DNA of 64,000 bases from Nguyenibacter vanlangensis (GCF_038719015.1 NZ_CP152276.1:3675501-3739500); one strand, 5' to 3'; shown: positions 25,823-35,373, counted from the first letter of the stretch. Notes: a model not told the origin generated them from the letters alone. A program made the numbers and translations.

Positions 25823-27190
25823 TCAGCCGGCTTCGATGCGGATCATCGCCGGGTCGCCGATCACCGCCGGCAGGGCTGCGATCCTGGCCAGGGCCTCGAT
25901 CATCGCGGATTCGCGCGTGCGGTGCGTGACCAGGACCAGCGGCACGGAGGGCGCGTCGGCGACGGTCGGATCGTCGGACGCGGCCCGCCCGTGCTGCAGC
26001 ATGCTGCGCAGGGATACGCCGTAATCGCGCAGGACGGCCGTGACGTCGGCGATCACGCCGGGGCGGTCATGGACGTTCAGGCGCAGGTAATATTCCTCGT
26101 TGAACGCGGCGCGGGGCAGGGCCTCGACCTGGGTCAGGCCGTCGGTGCTGCGGCCCCAGACGGGCACGGCGTTGCCGCGGGCGATGTCGATCAGGTCGGC
26201 GGCCACGGCGGTGGCGGTCGGGCCCTCGCCGGCGCCGCGGCCCTCGAGCATCAGGCGGCCGACGAAGGCGCCCTCGGCCACCACGGCGTTGAACACCCCG
26301 TCGACCTGGGCGATCGGCGCGCGTTCGGGCACCAGGCAGGGATGGACGCGGGCCTCGATCCCGTCCTCGCGCCGGCGGGCGAGGCCGAGCAGCTTGATGC
26401 GGTAGCCGAGTTCGCGCGCGAAGGTGAGGTCGAGCGCGTCGATGGCGCGGATGCCCTCGACATGCACCGAGGAGAAGGCGACCGGGCGGCCGAAGGCGAG
26501 GCCGGCCAGGATGGCGAGCTTGTGCGCGGCGTCGATGCCGTCGACGTCGGTCGAGGGATCGGCCTCGGCATAGCCCAGCGCCTGCGCTTCGGCCAGCACG
26601 TCGGCGAAGGCGCGGCCGCTCTCGCGCATCGCGGTCATGATGTAGTTGCAGGTGCCGTTCAGGATGCCGCCGACGCGGACCAGCCGGTCGGCGGCCAGGC
26701 CCTCGCGCACCGCCTTGATCGCCGGGATGCCGCCGGCCACCGCGGCCTCGAACGTCAGGGGGACACCGGCCCGTTCGGCCAGGGCGGCGAGTTCGGCGCC
26801 GTGGATCGCGACCAGCGCCTTGTTGGCGGTGACCACCGGCCGGCCGGCCTGCAGCGCCGCGGTGACCAGGCGGCGGGCGATGCCCTCGGCGCCGCCGATC
26901 AGTTCGACGACCACGTCGATGTCGGGGTCATGGGCCAGGGCCAGGGCGTCGTCGTGCCAGGTCAGGCCGGCAAGGTCGATGCCGCGGTCGCGGGTGCGGT
27001 CGCGGGCGGCGACGGCGGTGACGACGATCGGCCGGCCGGCGCGGTCGGCCACGATCGATTCGTTGGCGCGCAGCAGCTTGACCAGGCCGGCGCCGACGGT
27101 GCCCAGCCCCGCGACGCCGATCCTGAGCGGTGTGGTGTCCCCTCCCGCCTGTCCGCCTTTGCCGTCCGCGCTCATGGTCTTCTGGTTCAC
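25823..27190 (-). CDS. hom: Homoserine dehydrogenase
   Basis: 455 residues. IGVAGLGTVGAGLVKLLR near 25 binds NAD(P). PVVTANKALVA near 122, GGIPAIKAVREGL near 160 and GILNGTCNYIMTAM near 180 mark the catalytic domain, and a C-terminal ACT domain (LNVHDRPGVIADVTAVLRD) lies near 365. It reduces aspartate semialdehyde to homoserine for threonine and methionine; the ACT domain usually senses threonine. It follows the aminotransferase gene by 85 bases. Confidence 0.94.
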   Translation of the reverse strand: MNQKTMSADGKGGQAGGDTTPLRIGVAGLGTVGAGLVKLLRANESIVADRAGRPIVVTAVAARDRTRDRGIDLAGLTWHDDALALAHDPDIDVVVELIGGAEGIARRLVTAALQAGRPVVTANKALVAIHGAELAALAERAGVPLTFEAAVAGGIPAIKAVREGLAADRLVRVGGILNGTCNYIMTAMRESGRAFADVLAEAQALGYAEADPSTDVDGIDAAHKLAILAGLAFGRPVAFSSVHVEGIRAIDALDLTFARELGYRIKLLGLARRREDGIEARVHPCLVPERAPIAQVDGVFNAVVAEGAFVGRLMLEGRGAGEGPTATAVAADLIDIARGNAVPVWGRSTDGLTQVEALPRAAFNEEYYLRLNVHDRPGVIADVTAVLRDYGVSLRSMLQHGRAASDDPTVADAPSVPLVLVTHRTRESAMIEALARIAALPAVIGDPAMIRIEAG

Positions 27191-27275
27191 CTGTCGTCCT
27201 GTCTTTGTCGAGGGGCGCGGCGGGGCCGCGCCCGAAAATGTGATCCGGCGCCGCCTGGCGGCGCGCGGATTGGGC

Positions 27276-28514
27276 CTAATGCGCCGGCGTGGGAGCCGGC
27301 TGGCGCGCCTCGGGGCGGGGGGGCGGGACGTTTACTCCGTGGCGGGTCATGAACTGGCGGATCGCCCGCGTGGCCTGGCGCAGGCGCTGGGTGTTCTCCA
27401 CCAGGCCGATGCGCACGAAATCATCGCCATATTCGCCGAAGCCCAGGCCGGGGGCGACGGCGACGCCGGCCTCGCGGAGCAGCAGCTTGGAGAAATCGAC
27501 GCTGCCCATCGCGCGGAATTGCGGGGGGAGGGGGGCCCAGGCGAACATCGAGCCCTCGGGCGAGGGGACGTCCCAGCCCGCGGCGTGCAGGCCGCGGATC
27601 AGCACGTCGCGCCGTTCGCGATAGAGGGTGCGGATGTCGTCGACGCAATCCTGCGGGCCGCTGAGGGCGGCGACGGCCGCGACCTGGATGGGGGTGAAGG
27701 CGCCGTAGTCGAGATAGGATTTGATGCGGGTCAGCGCGGTGATCAGGCGGGGATTGCCGGCCGCGAAGCCCATGCGCCAGCCGGCCATGGAATAGGTCTT
27801 GGACAGCGAGGTGAATTCGACGGCGATGTCCTTGGCCCCCGGGACCTGGAGGATCGAGGGCGGCACCCGGTCGCCGAAATAGATTTCGGCGTAGGCGAGG
27901 TCGGACATGATCCAGATCTCGTGCCGGCGGGCGAAGGCCACCAGCTCGCGGTAGAAATCGAGATCGGCGACGTAGGCGGTGGGATTGGAGGGGAAATTGA
28001 CGATCAGCGCGGTGGGCTTGGGCACCGAATGGCGCACGGCGCGGTCGAGGGCGCGCAGCATGTCCTCGTCCGGCGTGGCGGGGACGGAGCGCACCGAGGC
28101 GCCGGCGATGATGAAGCCGAACTGGTGGATCGGGTAGGAGGGGTTGGGCACCAGGATGGTGTCGCCCGGGCTGGTGATGGCGGCGGCGAGGTTGGCCAGG
28201 CCCTCCTTGGAGCCCAGGGTGGCGATCACCTCGGTCTCGGGGTCCAGTTGCACGTCGAAGCGGCGGGCGTAGTAGCCGGCGAGCGCGCGGCGCAGGCCGG
28301 GGATGCCGCGGCTGACGGAATAGCGGTGGCTGCGCGGGTCGGCGACGGTTTCGACCAGCTTCTGCACGATATGGGGCGGGGTGGGGGTGTCGGGATTGCC
28401 CATGCCCAGATCGATGATGTCCTCGCCCCGGGCTCGCGCCGCGGCCTTGGCCTTGTTGACCTCGGCGAAGACATAGGGCGGCAGGCGGCGGATGCGGTGG
28501 AATTCTTCGGTCAT
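27276..28514 (-). CDS. alaC: AlaC-type alanine aminotransferase
   Basis: 412 residues of a fold-type I aminotransferase. IIDLGMGNPDTPTPPHI near 34, ATLGSKEGLANL near 107, NFPSNPTAY near 172 and the PLP lysine in SLSKTYSMAGWRMGF near 238 all match E. coli AlaC. It exchanges amino groups between alanine and 2-oxoglutarate; related enzymes can act on other substrates. In this lineage it usually precedes hom, suggesting a shared amino-acid operon. A proline-rich tail ends the protein. Confidence 0.85.
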   Translation of the reverse strand: MTEEFHRIRRLPPYVFAEVNKAKAAARARGEDIIDLGMGNPDTPTPPHIVQKLVETVADPRSHRYSVSRGIPGLRRALAGYYARRFDVQLDPETEVIATLGSKEGLANLAAAITSPGDTILVPNPSYPIHQFGFIIAGASVRSVPATPDEDMLRALDRAVRHSVPKPTALIVNFPSNPTAYVADLDFYRELVAFARRHEIWIMSDLAYAEIYFGDRVPPSILQVPGAKDIAVEFTSLSKTYSMAGWRMGFAAGNPRLITALTRIKSYLDYGAFTPIQVAAVAALSGPQDCVDDIRTLYRERRDVLIRGLHAAGWDVPSPEGSMFAWAPLPPQFRAMGSVDFSKLLLREAGVAVAPGLGFGEYGDDFVRIGLVENTQRLRQATRAIRQFMTRHGVNVPPPRPEARQPAPTPAH

Positions 28515-28729
28515 GGGTGGCTCGTGAATATCCGTCCGGGCGCGTGGTTCGCTCCCGGATCTGAGGTCTGAAACGCCGTCTCGCGCCGCCTGCTCGGGCG
28601 GCGCGGGCGCGACTGGCGGGGACGTGCCCCGGCCATGCGCAGATATAACGACGCCGCCGCCCGGCAGGCAACCGCGCCGAGGCGCCGCCGCAGATCGTTT
28701 ATTGCGGAGTGGATCGGCCGGGTTGAGGA

Positions 28730-29836
28730 TTATTGCGTGAAACTGATGCGGGCGCCGTCGCCGAACGGATGGCCGCGCAGGCGGATCGTGCCGGCGGGCA
28801 CGCCGTCGGCGACCAGCCTGTCGGCGATCGCGCGGGCGCGCAGCAGGGCGAGGGTCGTGGCGCGGGTCTGTTCGGCCGGGTCGGTGGACGCGGCCTCGCC
28901 ATAGCCGTGGACATAGACCGGGCGCCCCTGGGCCTGGCCGGCCAGTTGGTGGAGCGTGCCGTCCTGGCCGGGCTGCGGCTGGTCGTTGCCGGCGGGGAAG
29001 CGGATGCGCGTGCCGGCGAGGTCGGCCAGCGCGTAATCCGGATGCGGCAGCGTGGGCAGGTCGATGTCGCTGGGGACCGCGAAGCCGGGGAATTGCGGCG
29101 GAGCCGGCGGGGCGGCCGGGATCGCGGGCAGCGGCGCGGGGGGAGGCGGGGCCTTGCCGCCCAGGCCACCGACATTCTCCCCGACTTCGGGCATGGCCAG
29201 CAGGGGCTCGCCGGTGCCTGTCTCACCAGTGCCTGTCCCGCCAGTGCCTGTCTCGCCGGCCGGCGCGGCTGTCGATGCGGCATGCGGCGCGGGTGGGCGT
29301 GCCGGTTGCGGCGGGGCTTCGGCGGCTGCGAGCATGGCCGAGGAGACGCCCGGCGGGGCGGGGCGCACGGCGGGGGGCGTGCCCGGGGCGGCCGGCGGGG
29401 CGCCGGCGCGGGCGTTGGCGGGGGGCGGGTTGGCCGATGTCGGCGACGGGGGGGCGGCGATGGTCAGCGCGCCGATTTCGGCGCCCTGGCGGTGGGCCAG
29501 GTTGCGCTGTTCGACCAGGTTTTCGGTGACGCTCTGCCGCAGGGTGGCCGAGGGCACGACGGGCGGGGTGGTGGGGGTGAGGCCGACCGCCGGATAGGGA
29601 TCGTGCGCGCCGGGCGGCGGGGGGCGCTGGCGGGCGATCGCCCCGCCTTCGTACTGGTGCCACCAATCCATCGTGGCGTCGAACGCGTCGCGATGGCCGC
29701 AGCCGGCCAGGCCGAGCAGGACGGTCCCCAGAAGGAGGGATTTGGGCAGGAGGGATTTCGGCAGGCCGGCGGGGGAAATGGCGGTGGCCGCCGCGTGCTG
29801 GGCGCGGTGTCTTGGCGGCGGCGCGTTCATACCCAT
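28730..29836 (-). CDS. OmpA-like C-terminal domain lipoprotein
   Basis: 368 residues. A signal peptide with lipobox (LLGTVLLGLAGC, Cys near 46) suggests outer-membrane anchoring. The middle is a long Pro/Ala-rich, low-complexity linker with a GTGETGTGG repeat. The last 110 residues read as an OmpA/MotB-like domain (GRPVYVHGYGEAA, then ARAIADRLVADGV and GTIRLRGHPFGDG) that usually binds peptidoglycan. It is divergent from clpP. The 215 bases between it and alaC show nothing recognisable. Confidence 0.7.
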   Translation of the reverse strand: MGMNAPPPRHRAQHAAATAISPAGLPKSLLPKSLLLGTVLLGLAGCGHRDAFDATMDWWHQYEGGAIARQRPPPPGAHDPYPAVGLTPTTPPVVPSATLRQSVTENLVEQRNLAHRQGAEIGALTIAAPPSPTSANPPPANARAGAPPAAPGTPPAVRPAPPGVSSAMLAAAEAPPQPARPPAPHAASTAAPAGETGTGGTGTGETGTGEPLLAMPEVGENVGGLGGKAPPPPAPLPAIPAAPPAPPQFPGFAVPSDIDLPTLPHPDYALADLAGTRIRFPAGNDQPQPGQDGTLHQLAGQAQGRPVYVHGYGEAASTDPAEQTRATTLALLRARAIADRLVADGVPAGTIRLRGHPFGDGARISFTQ

Positions 29837-30031
29837 CTTCTCTCCATATCCGTTCGCGGCGCCGTGCCGCGCCCTGCCTGTCGGGCCGTTCTAGCCCGGC
29901 GCGACGGGTTTAGCGAGAGAGAGGCCGCGGCGGGGACGGAGGGAGAGGGTGCCAAACACACTCTTGGCACCGGCACGAAGGCGGCGCAGGATAGAACGAT
30001 GATGCAGACCAGTCCTGGATACAGGGAGAGA

Positions 30032-30709
30032 ATGATGAACGGCATGCAGCCGAAGGACCGTATCCGGATGGATGACGAGGAGCCGGATGGCCCCGACATC
30101 CCCGAACCCCCTGGCCCGGAACCGAAGGAGCCCGGCGACAACAAGACGCTGTCCTCGCCGATCAGCGAGCTGGAAAGCCGGCTGTTCGAGCAGCGCAAGG
30201 TGCTGATCTTCGGCGCGATCAACGACAAGCTGGCGCGCGACGTGACCGGGCGGCTGCTGGCGCTGGCGGGGGCGTCGGAGCATCCGATCGACGTCTATAT
30301 CAATTCGCCCGGCGGGCATGTGGAGAGTGGCGACACGATCCATGACATGATCCGCTTCGTCGATTCGGTGGCCCCGGTGCGGGTGATCGGCACGGGTTGG
30401 GTGGCATCGGCCGGCGCGCTGATCTTTGCCGCCGGCAATGCGGAGCGGCGCTTCTGCCTGCCGAATACGCGCTTCCTGCTGCATCAGCCGATGGGCGGGG
30501 TGCGGGGACCGGCCACCGACATCGACATCGAGGCGCGGGAGATCGTGAAGATGCGCGAGCGGCTGAACCGGCTGTTCGCGCGCGAGACCGGGCAGCCCTA
30601 TGACAAGGTCTGCAAGGATACCGACCGCAATTACTGGATGTCGGCCGAAGAGGCGATCGCCTATGGCCTGGTGAGCCGGGTCATTTCCAACCTCTCCGAT
30701 ATTCGATAA
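30032..30709 (+). CDS. clpP: ClpP-family serine protease
   Basis: The ATG at 30032 has AGGGAGAG just upstream and is chosen over ATGs at 29999 and 30002 (225 residues). A charged, proline-rich N-terminal extension (PDIPEPPGPEPKEPGD) precedes the core: VYINSPGGHVESGDTIHD, the serine in GWVASAGALIFAAG, the histidine in RFLLHQPMGG and a later aspartate. It should form tetradecamers working with ClpA/ClpX-type ATPases. The GWVAS-A (instead of GQAAS-M) motif and the extension indicate the second, non-canonical ClpP subtype found in alphaproteobacteria. Confidence 0.85.
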   Translation: MMNGMQPKDRIRMDDEEPDGPDIPEPPGPEPKEPGDNKTLSSPISELESRLFEQRKVLIFGAINDKLARDVTGRLLALAGASEHPIDVYINSPGGHVESGDTIHDMIRFVDSVAPVRVIGTGWVASAGALIFAAGNAERRFCLPNTRFLLHQPMGGVRGPATDIDIEAREIVKMRERLNRLFARETGQPYDKVCKDTDRNYWMSAEEAIAYGLVSRVISNLSDIR

Positions 30710-30817
30710 CCGACCAGGACCGCCCCGCGTCCCGTGATGCGGGGCGGGGCGCCGAGGAACGGCGGCCTCCTCCTCCGGCCGGAGGGGAGGCCGGTCCGAT
30801 CAGCGAGCGTGCGTACG

Positions 30818-31810
30818 ATGAGTTCTCTGAGCGATATCTATACCTCCCTGCCGGAAGCGCGGAATCTGGCCGATGCCGCGCCGCGCAGCGTTGCCGAGGC
30901 GGATTTCAATGCCCGCCATTGGTCGAGCCCGGTGCCCGGGCCGCTGAAGCCGGGCAGCACCGAGCACAAGCGTGCCGTGGCGGAGATGTTCCGCGACACC
31001 TTCAACCCGTACAAGCCGTCGGTGATCGCGTGGCCCAAGCTGGAGCCCGAGACGCTGAAGCGCGTGACGTCGCTGCCGATCTGGGACATCGCGGTGCAGA
31101 CCGAGGGCAAGGCGCGGCTGCGGATGGCGGCTTATGCCCGGATGATCGACGATCCGGACATGAAGGATGCGATTTCACGCAACGCGTGGGAGGAGAACCG
31201 CCACAAGGAGGTGCTGTCGAAGCTGGTCGAGGCGTACGGCATCAAGATGGCGCCGGAGCCGCCCTACATCGAGCCGCGCGATACGGAATGGGCCTATCTG
31301 GTCACCGGTTTTTCGGAATGCGTGGACAGTTTCTTCGCCTTCGGCCTGTTTGCGCTGGCGCAGCGTTCGGGGTTCTTTCCGCCCGAGCTGATCGAGACGT
31401 TCGAGCCGGTGATGCAGGAGGAATGCCGGCATATCCTGCTGTTCGCCAACTGGCTGGCCTGGCACCGCGCCACCATGCCGGCCTGGCAGCGGCCATGGTT
31501 CGAACTGCGTGTGCTGGCGGTGTGGGTGTTCCTGGCGTACGAGCGCGTCGGGCTGGCGCGCACGATGGATGCGGACGGCAACGTGCAGGAGCAGGACAAT
31601 AATTTTACCGTGACGGGCGCCAAGGACGTCGCGAACATGGATGTGAGCCTGCGCGAGCTGATCGATCTGTGCCTGTCGGAGAATGACCGGCGGTTTTCGG
31701 GTTATGACCCGCGCCTGGCGCGGCCGAAGCTGGCGCCGAACCTGGCGCGGTTCATCCGGATGTTCCTGAAGAAGCCGTCGGGGGATTCGCTGGTGGAGCA
31801 GCCGGCGTGA
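30818..31810 (+). CDS. Ferritin-like di-iron protein, upstream paralogue
   Basis: The ATG at 30818 (MSSLSDIYTSLPEARN) is preferred to an upstream frame opening without a binding site (330 residues). It shows ferritin-like pairs: EGKARLRMAAYARM, then AWEENRHKEVL (E-x-x-H), ECVDSFFAFGLF, and EECRHILLFANW (E-x-x-H). These can bind two iron atoms. The function of this subfamily is unknown; oxidase or hydroxylase roles are possible. Its stop overlaps the start of a shorter paralogue by four bases. Confidence 0.65.
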   Translation: MSSLSDIYTSLPEARNLADAAPRSVAEADFNARHWSSPVPGPLKPGSTEHKRAVAEMFRDTFNPYKPSVIAWPKLEPETLKRVTSLPIWDIAVQTEGKARLRMAAYARMIDDPDMKDAISRNAWEENRHKEVLSKLVEAYGIKMAPEPPYIEPRDTEWAYLVTGFSECVDSFFAFGLFALAQRSGFFPPELIETFEPVMQEECRHILLFANWLAWHRATMPAWQRPWFELRVLAVWVFLAYERVGLARTMDADGNVQEQDNNFTVTGAKDVANMDVSLRELIDLCLSENDRRFSGYDPRLARPKLAPNLARFIRMFLKKPSGDSLVEQPA

Positions 31811-32673
31811 GCGCGATCGAGGCCGGGTCGGAACTCCATAAGGACCTGTTCTGCCGTCAGTTCATCGACACGCATCAGGTGTTCGATCCCGAGACGCTGC
31901 CCTGGCCCGACCTGACGGAGGAGGAACTGGCGCGGTTGCGCACCATTCCGTTCTGGCAGGAAGTGTATCACACGGAGCGCCGGGCGGGGGCGATCGTCGC
32001 GGCCTTTACCCCGCGGATCGACGATCCGGTGGTGCGCGAGGCCGTGGCGCTGCAGGGGGTGGAGGAAGCGCGGCATGCCAGGCTGATCCGCGTGATGATC
32101 GACCGGTACGGGATCGATGCCGCCGAGCAGCCGATCGAGACCTTTCCCGACGATCTGGAGACGGCGTTCATCGATTTCGGGTTCGGCGAATGCCTGGATG
32201 CGTTCCTGGGATTCGGTGCGTTCAAGAATGCGCGGCAGTCGCACTTCCTGCCCGAAAAGCTGTTCGAGATCTTCGACATCCTGATGTTCGAAGAGACGCG
32301 GCATATCGTGTTCTTCATCAATTACATGGCGTGGCGTGAGCGCAGGCGCGGACTGGGCGCGGTGCGGCGGGCGCTGAAATCGACGCGGTTCTATGGGCGC
32401 GCATTGGGACGATTGCTGGCGATGGTGCGGCGCGGGCAGCAGCCCAATGACGGGCGCGATTTCGCGGTGACGCAGGCCAATGTGTTTCTGGACGATTTTT
32501 CGTTCCAGCAATTCGTCGAGGATTGCTATCGCGAAAATGCGCGGCGGATGAAGGAATTCGACCCGGACCTGATGCAGCCGCGCCTGCTGCCGGCGATGGC
32601 CGATTTGGCGCTGCGGGGGATGCGGCTGTGGGACCGGCGGCGGCCGCATTTGCGGGCGGCGGCGCAAAAGTAG
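31807..32673 (+). CDS. Ferritin-like di-iron protein, downstream paralogue
   Basis: 288 residues, GTG start overlapping the previous stop (GTGA). It repeats the pattern of its neighbour: TERRAGAIVAAFTPRIDDP, GVEEARHARLI (E-x-x-H), FGECLDAFLGFGAF and EETRHIVFFINY (E-x-x-H). The pair arose by duplication and may form a hetero-oligomer. The C-terminus is basic. Two IS1595 elements begin 12 bases after the stop. Confidence 0.65.
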   Translation: MSAIEAGSELHKDLFCRQFIDTHQVFDPETLPWPDLTEEELARLRTIPFWQEVYHTERRAGAIVAAFTPRIDDPVVREAVALQGVEEARHARLIRVMIDRYGIDAAEQPIETFPDDLETAFIDFGFGECLDAFLGFGAFKNARQSHFLPEKLFEIFDILMFEETRHIVFFINYMAWRERRRGLGAVRRALKSTRFYGRALGRLLAMVRRGQQPNDGRDFAVTQANVFLDDFSFQQFVEDCYRENARRMKEFDPDLMQPRLLPAMADLALRGMRLWDRRRPHLRAAAQK

Positions 32674-32684
32674 CCAAAAAACTT

Positions 32685-33714
32685 CCTGATTACGCACTAT
32701 TTTCAGCCAGGGATTTATGGTACAAAGCGAGAACATTTGTTGTTTTCGAGAGGCTTGATCGATGGCTCGCAACAAGGTCCAGTTTCAGAAAGGGCTAAGC
32801 GAAGCCCAATTTGACGAACTTTACGGAAGCGAAGAGAAGTGCCGAGCGGTGATCTTTGGCTGGCGTTGGCCATCTGGTTTTGAATGCCCGGCCTGCGGCG
32901 GGCGTGAGCACAGCGTCATTCAGAGCCGTGGGCAGTATCAATGCAGCGCCTGTCGGAAGCAGACGTCGCTGATCGCCGGAACGATCTTCGCGGCAACCAA
33001 GGTGCCGTTACGGACCTGGTTTCGTGCCCTGTACCATCTGACCCAGAGCAAAGGCGGCATCTCCAGCATCGAACTGGGGCGCAGGCTCGGCGTGACGCAG
33101 ACCACGGCCTGGAAGATCAAGCATAAACTCGCGCAGGTAATGATGGAGCGCGAGGCCGGCAAGCGACTGAAGGGACGGATCGAACTGGACGACGCCTATC
33201 TCGGCGGAGAACGCGGCGGCGGCAAGCGCGGGCGAGGATCAGCGGGCAAGACGCCGATCGTGGCCGCTGTTGAAACCACACCGCAAGGCAAGCCAATCCG
33301 CCTGAAACTCCGCCGGGTGGCCGGGTTCAGTAGGGCCGAGATCGCAAAGATGGCAAAAAACAGCTTCGACCCCGCCAGCAGCGTGGTCAGTGACGGTCTA
33401 CGCTGTTTCGCCGCCGTCACCGAAGCAGGGTGCGTCCATCATCCCATCCTGACCGGTTCGGGACCAAAGGCAGGCCGCAACCCTGCTTTCAAATGGGTCA
33501 ATACCGCTCTCGCCAACATCAAGAATGCCATGACCGGTACTTACCGTGCTATCCGTGACAAGCATGCGCCGCGCTATCTCGCCGAGTTCGTTTATCGCTT
33601 CAATCGCCGCTTCGACCTCGCCTCCATGATCCCTCGCCTCGGATACGCCGCCGTCAGAACCCCGCCCATGCCCTATCGCCTGCTCAAATTGGCTGAAATT
33701 AGTGCGTAATCAGG
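32685..33714 (+). mobile_element. IS1595-family element, copy 1
   Basis: 1030 bp, ends CCTGATTACGCACTA...AATCAGG, flanked by the 8-bp duplication AAAAACTT (32677-32684 and 33715-33722). Inserted in the left arm of an inverted repeat CCAAAAAACTTTTG. Confidence 0.92.
32762..33709 (+). CDS. IS1595-family transposase
   Basis: 315 residues. The N-terminal zinc ribbon CPACGG...CSACRKQ (residues 40-63) is typical of the family. A helix-turn-helix-like part (GGISSIELGRRLGVTQTTAWK) precedes the DDE nuclease with GRIELDDAYLGGE near 140 and VVSDGLRCF near 208; FVYRFNRRFD near 285 supplies the late catalytic region. It is complete and identical in protein sequence to copy 2. Confidence 0.92.
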   Translation: MARNKVQFQKGLSEAQFDELYGSEEKCRAVIFGWRWPSGFECPACGGREHSVIQSRGQYQCSACRKQTSLIAGTIFAATKVPLRTWFRALYHLTQSKGGISSIELGRRLGVTQTTAWKIKHKLAQVMMEREAGKRLKGRIELDDAYLGGERGGGKRGRGSAGKTPIVAAVETTPQGKPIRLKLRRVAGFSRAEIAKMAKNSFDPASSVVSDGLRCFAAVTEAGCVHHPILTGSGPKAGRNPAFKWVNTALANIKNAMTGTYRAIRDKHAPRYLAEFVYRFNRRFDLASMIPRLGYAAVRTPPMPYRLLKLAEISA

Positions 33715-33784
33715 AAAAACTTTTGTCCGTTGAGGGGCCTTGTGCACGCCCAGCAAATAGTCCCTTAAACGTTCAAAAGTTTTT

Positions 33785-34814
33785 CCTGATTACGCACTAT
33801 TTTCAGCCAGGGATTTATGATACAAAACGAGAACATTTGTTGTTTTCGAGAGGCTTGATCGATGGCTCGCAACAAGGTCCAGTTTCAGAAAGGGCTAAGC
33901 GAAGCCCAATTTGACGAACTTTACGGAAGCGAAGAGAAGTGCCGAGCGGTGATCTTTGGCTGGCGTTGGCCATCTGGTTTTGAATGCCCGGCCTGCGGCG
34001 GGCGTGAGCACAGCGTCATTCAGAGCCGTGGGCAGTATCAATGCAGCGCCTGTCGGAAGCAGACGTCGCTGATCGCCGGAACGATCTTCGCGGCAACCAA
34101 GGTGCCGTTACGGACCTGGTTTCGTGCCCTGTACCATCTGACCCAGAGCAAAGGCGGCATCTCCAGCATCGAACTGGGGCGCAGGCTCGGCGTGACGCAG
34201 ACCACGGCCTGGAAGATCAAGCATAAACTCGCGCAGGTAATGATGGAACGCGAGGCCGGCAAGCGACTGAAGGGACGGATCGAACTGGACGACGCCTATC
34301 TCGGCGGAGAACGCGGCGGCGGCAAGCGCGGGCGAGGATCAGCGGGCAAGACGCCGATCGTGGCCGCTGTTGAAACCACACCGCAAGGCAAGCCAATCCG
34401 CCTGAAACTCCGCCGGGTGGCCGGGTTCAGTAGGGCCGAGATCGCAAAGATGGCAAAAAACAGCTTCGACCCCGCCAGCAGCGTGGTCAGTGACGGTCTA
34501 CGCTGTTTCGCCGCCGTCACCGAAGCAGGGTGCGTCCATCATCCCATCCTGACCGGTTCGGGACCAAAGGCAGGCCGCAACCCTGCTTTCAAATGGGTCA
34601 ATACCGCTCTCGCCAACATCAAGAATGCCATGACCGGTACTTACCGTGCTATCCGTGACAAGCATGCGCCGCGCTATCTCGCCGAGTTCGTTTATCGCTT
34701 CAATCGCCGCTTCGACCTCGCCTCCATGATCCCTCGCCTCGGATACGCCGCCGTCAGAACCCCGCCCATGCCCTATCGCCTGCTCAAATTGGCTGAAATT
34801 AGTGCGTAATCAGG
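33785..34814 (+). mobile_element. IS1595-family element, copy 2
   Basis: 1030 bp with the same ends, flanked by AAGTTTTT (33777-33784 and 34815-34822), the exact reverse complement of the copy 1 target. It sits in the right arm of the same inverted repeat, 70 bases from copy 1. Bases differ from copy 1 at only a few sites, for example in the leader (TGATACAAAACG against TGGTACAAAGCG). Confidence 0.92.
33862..34809 (+). CDS. IS1595-family transposase
   Basis: 315 residues, identical to the product of copy 1; one silent change (GAA for GAG, near 34248) separates the genes. All zinc-ribbon and catalytic residues are present. Near-identity with copy 1, together with intact flanking duplications, points to recent transposition. 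Confidence 0.92.
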   Translation: MARNKVQFQKGLSEAQFDELYGSEEKCRAVIFGWRWPSGFECPACGGREHSVIQSRGQYQCSACRKQTSLIAGTIFAATKVPLRTWFRALYHLTQSKGGISSIELGRRLGVTQTTAWKIKHKLAQVMMEREAGKRLKGRIELDDAYLGGERGGGKRGRGSAGKTPIVAAVETTPQGKPIRLKLRRVAGFSRAEIAKMAKNSFDPASSVVSDGLRCFAAVTEAGCVHHPILTGSGPKAGRNPAFKWVNTALANIKNAMTGTYRAIRDKHAPRYLAEFVYRFNRRFDLASMIPRLGYAAVRTPPMPYRLLKLAEISA

Positions 34815-34851
34815 AAGTTTTTTGGTTCTTTTTTTCAAAAAAGAACAGAAA

Positions 34852-35325
34852 TTACGCCAAGCCCGATGGTGCAATCGACTTGTGCATATGCACGATGACA
34901 CCGGAATGCCATTGTTCCTCGGCGTCGATGGTGTAGCCGAGGCGGTGGTAGAAGGCGATGTTTTCGGCAAAAAGCTGGTTGGTGTAGAGCCGGATCACGT
35001 TATGGCCCAGCGTGGACGCCACGTGTTCGGCGTGGGCCATCAGCGTGCGTCCGAGGCCTTGTCGCTGGAAGGCCGGGGAGACGGCGACGTTTTCGATCAG
35101 CAGATGGTCGTCGCGGGGAATCATCTCGATGAGTGCGGCCAGGTCTTCGCCCCGCAGGAGAAGGTCGATGCGGTGTTCGCGCACGGCGCGGGCGTAATCG
35201 GCGGTCATCGGCCAGGGTTCGCGGCCGATCAACGGGACCCATTTGGCGTATGACGCGCGGACCAATGTCCGGATCCGGTCGATATCGGCGGTGACGGCCG
35301 TCCGGAAAAATGTGGTGCCGTTCAT
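34852..35325 (-). CDS. GNAT-family N-acetyltransferase
   Basis: 157 residues with the GNAT core: VRASYAKWVPLIG near 24, then LIENVAVSPAFQRQGLGRTLM near 82, where RQGLGR binds acetyl-CoA, and NVIRLYTNQLFAENIAFYHRLGY near 115. It transfers an acetyl group to an unknown amine. Length is normal. Its 3' end lies just past IS1595 copy 2, so that insertion falls between genes. Confidence 0.85.
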   Translation of the reverse strand: MNGTTFFRTAVTADIDRIRTLVRASYAKWVPLIGREPWPMTADYARAVREHRIDLLLRGEDLAALIEMIPRDDHLLIENVAVSPAFQRQGLGRTLMAHAEHVASTLGHNVIRLYTNQLFAENIAFYHRLGYTIDAEEQWHSGVIVHMHKSIAPSGLA

Positions 35326-35373
35326 GGGGTGTCCTGGATTTGTGCTGGATTGCGATGGCGCAGGGGGAGGCGT

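Noticed and set aside
25814..28571. Long rightward frames opposite hom and alaC
   Set aside because: Composition is repetitive Ala/Gly/Asp; the leftward frames carry complete enzyme motifs.
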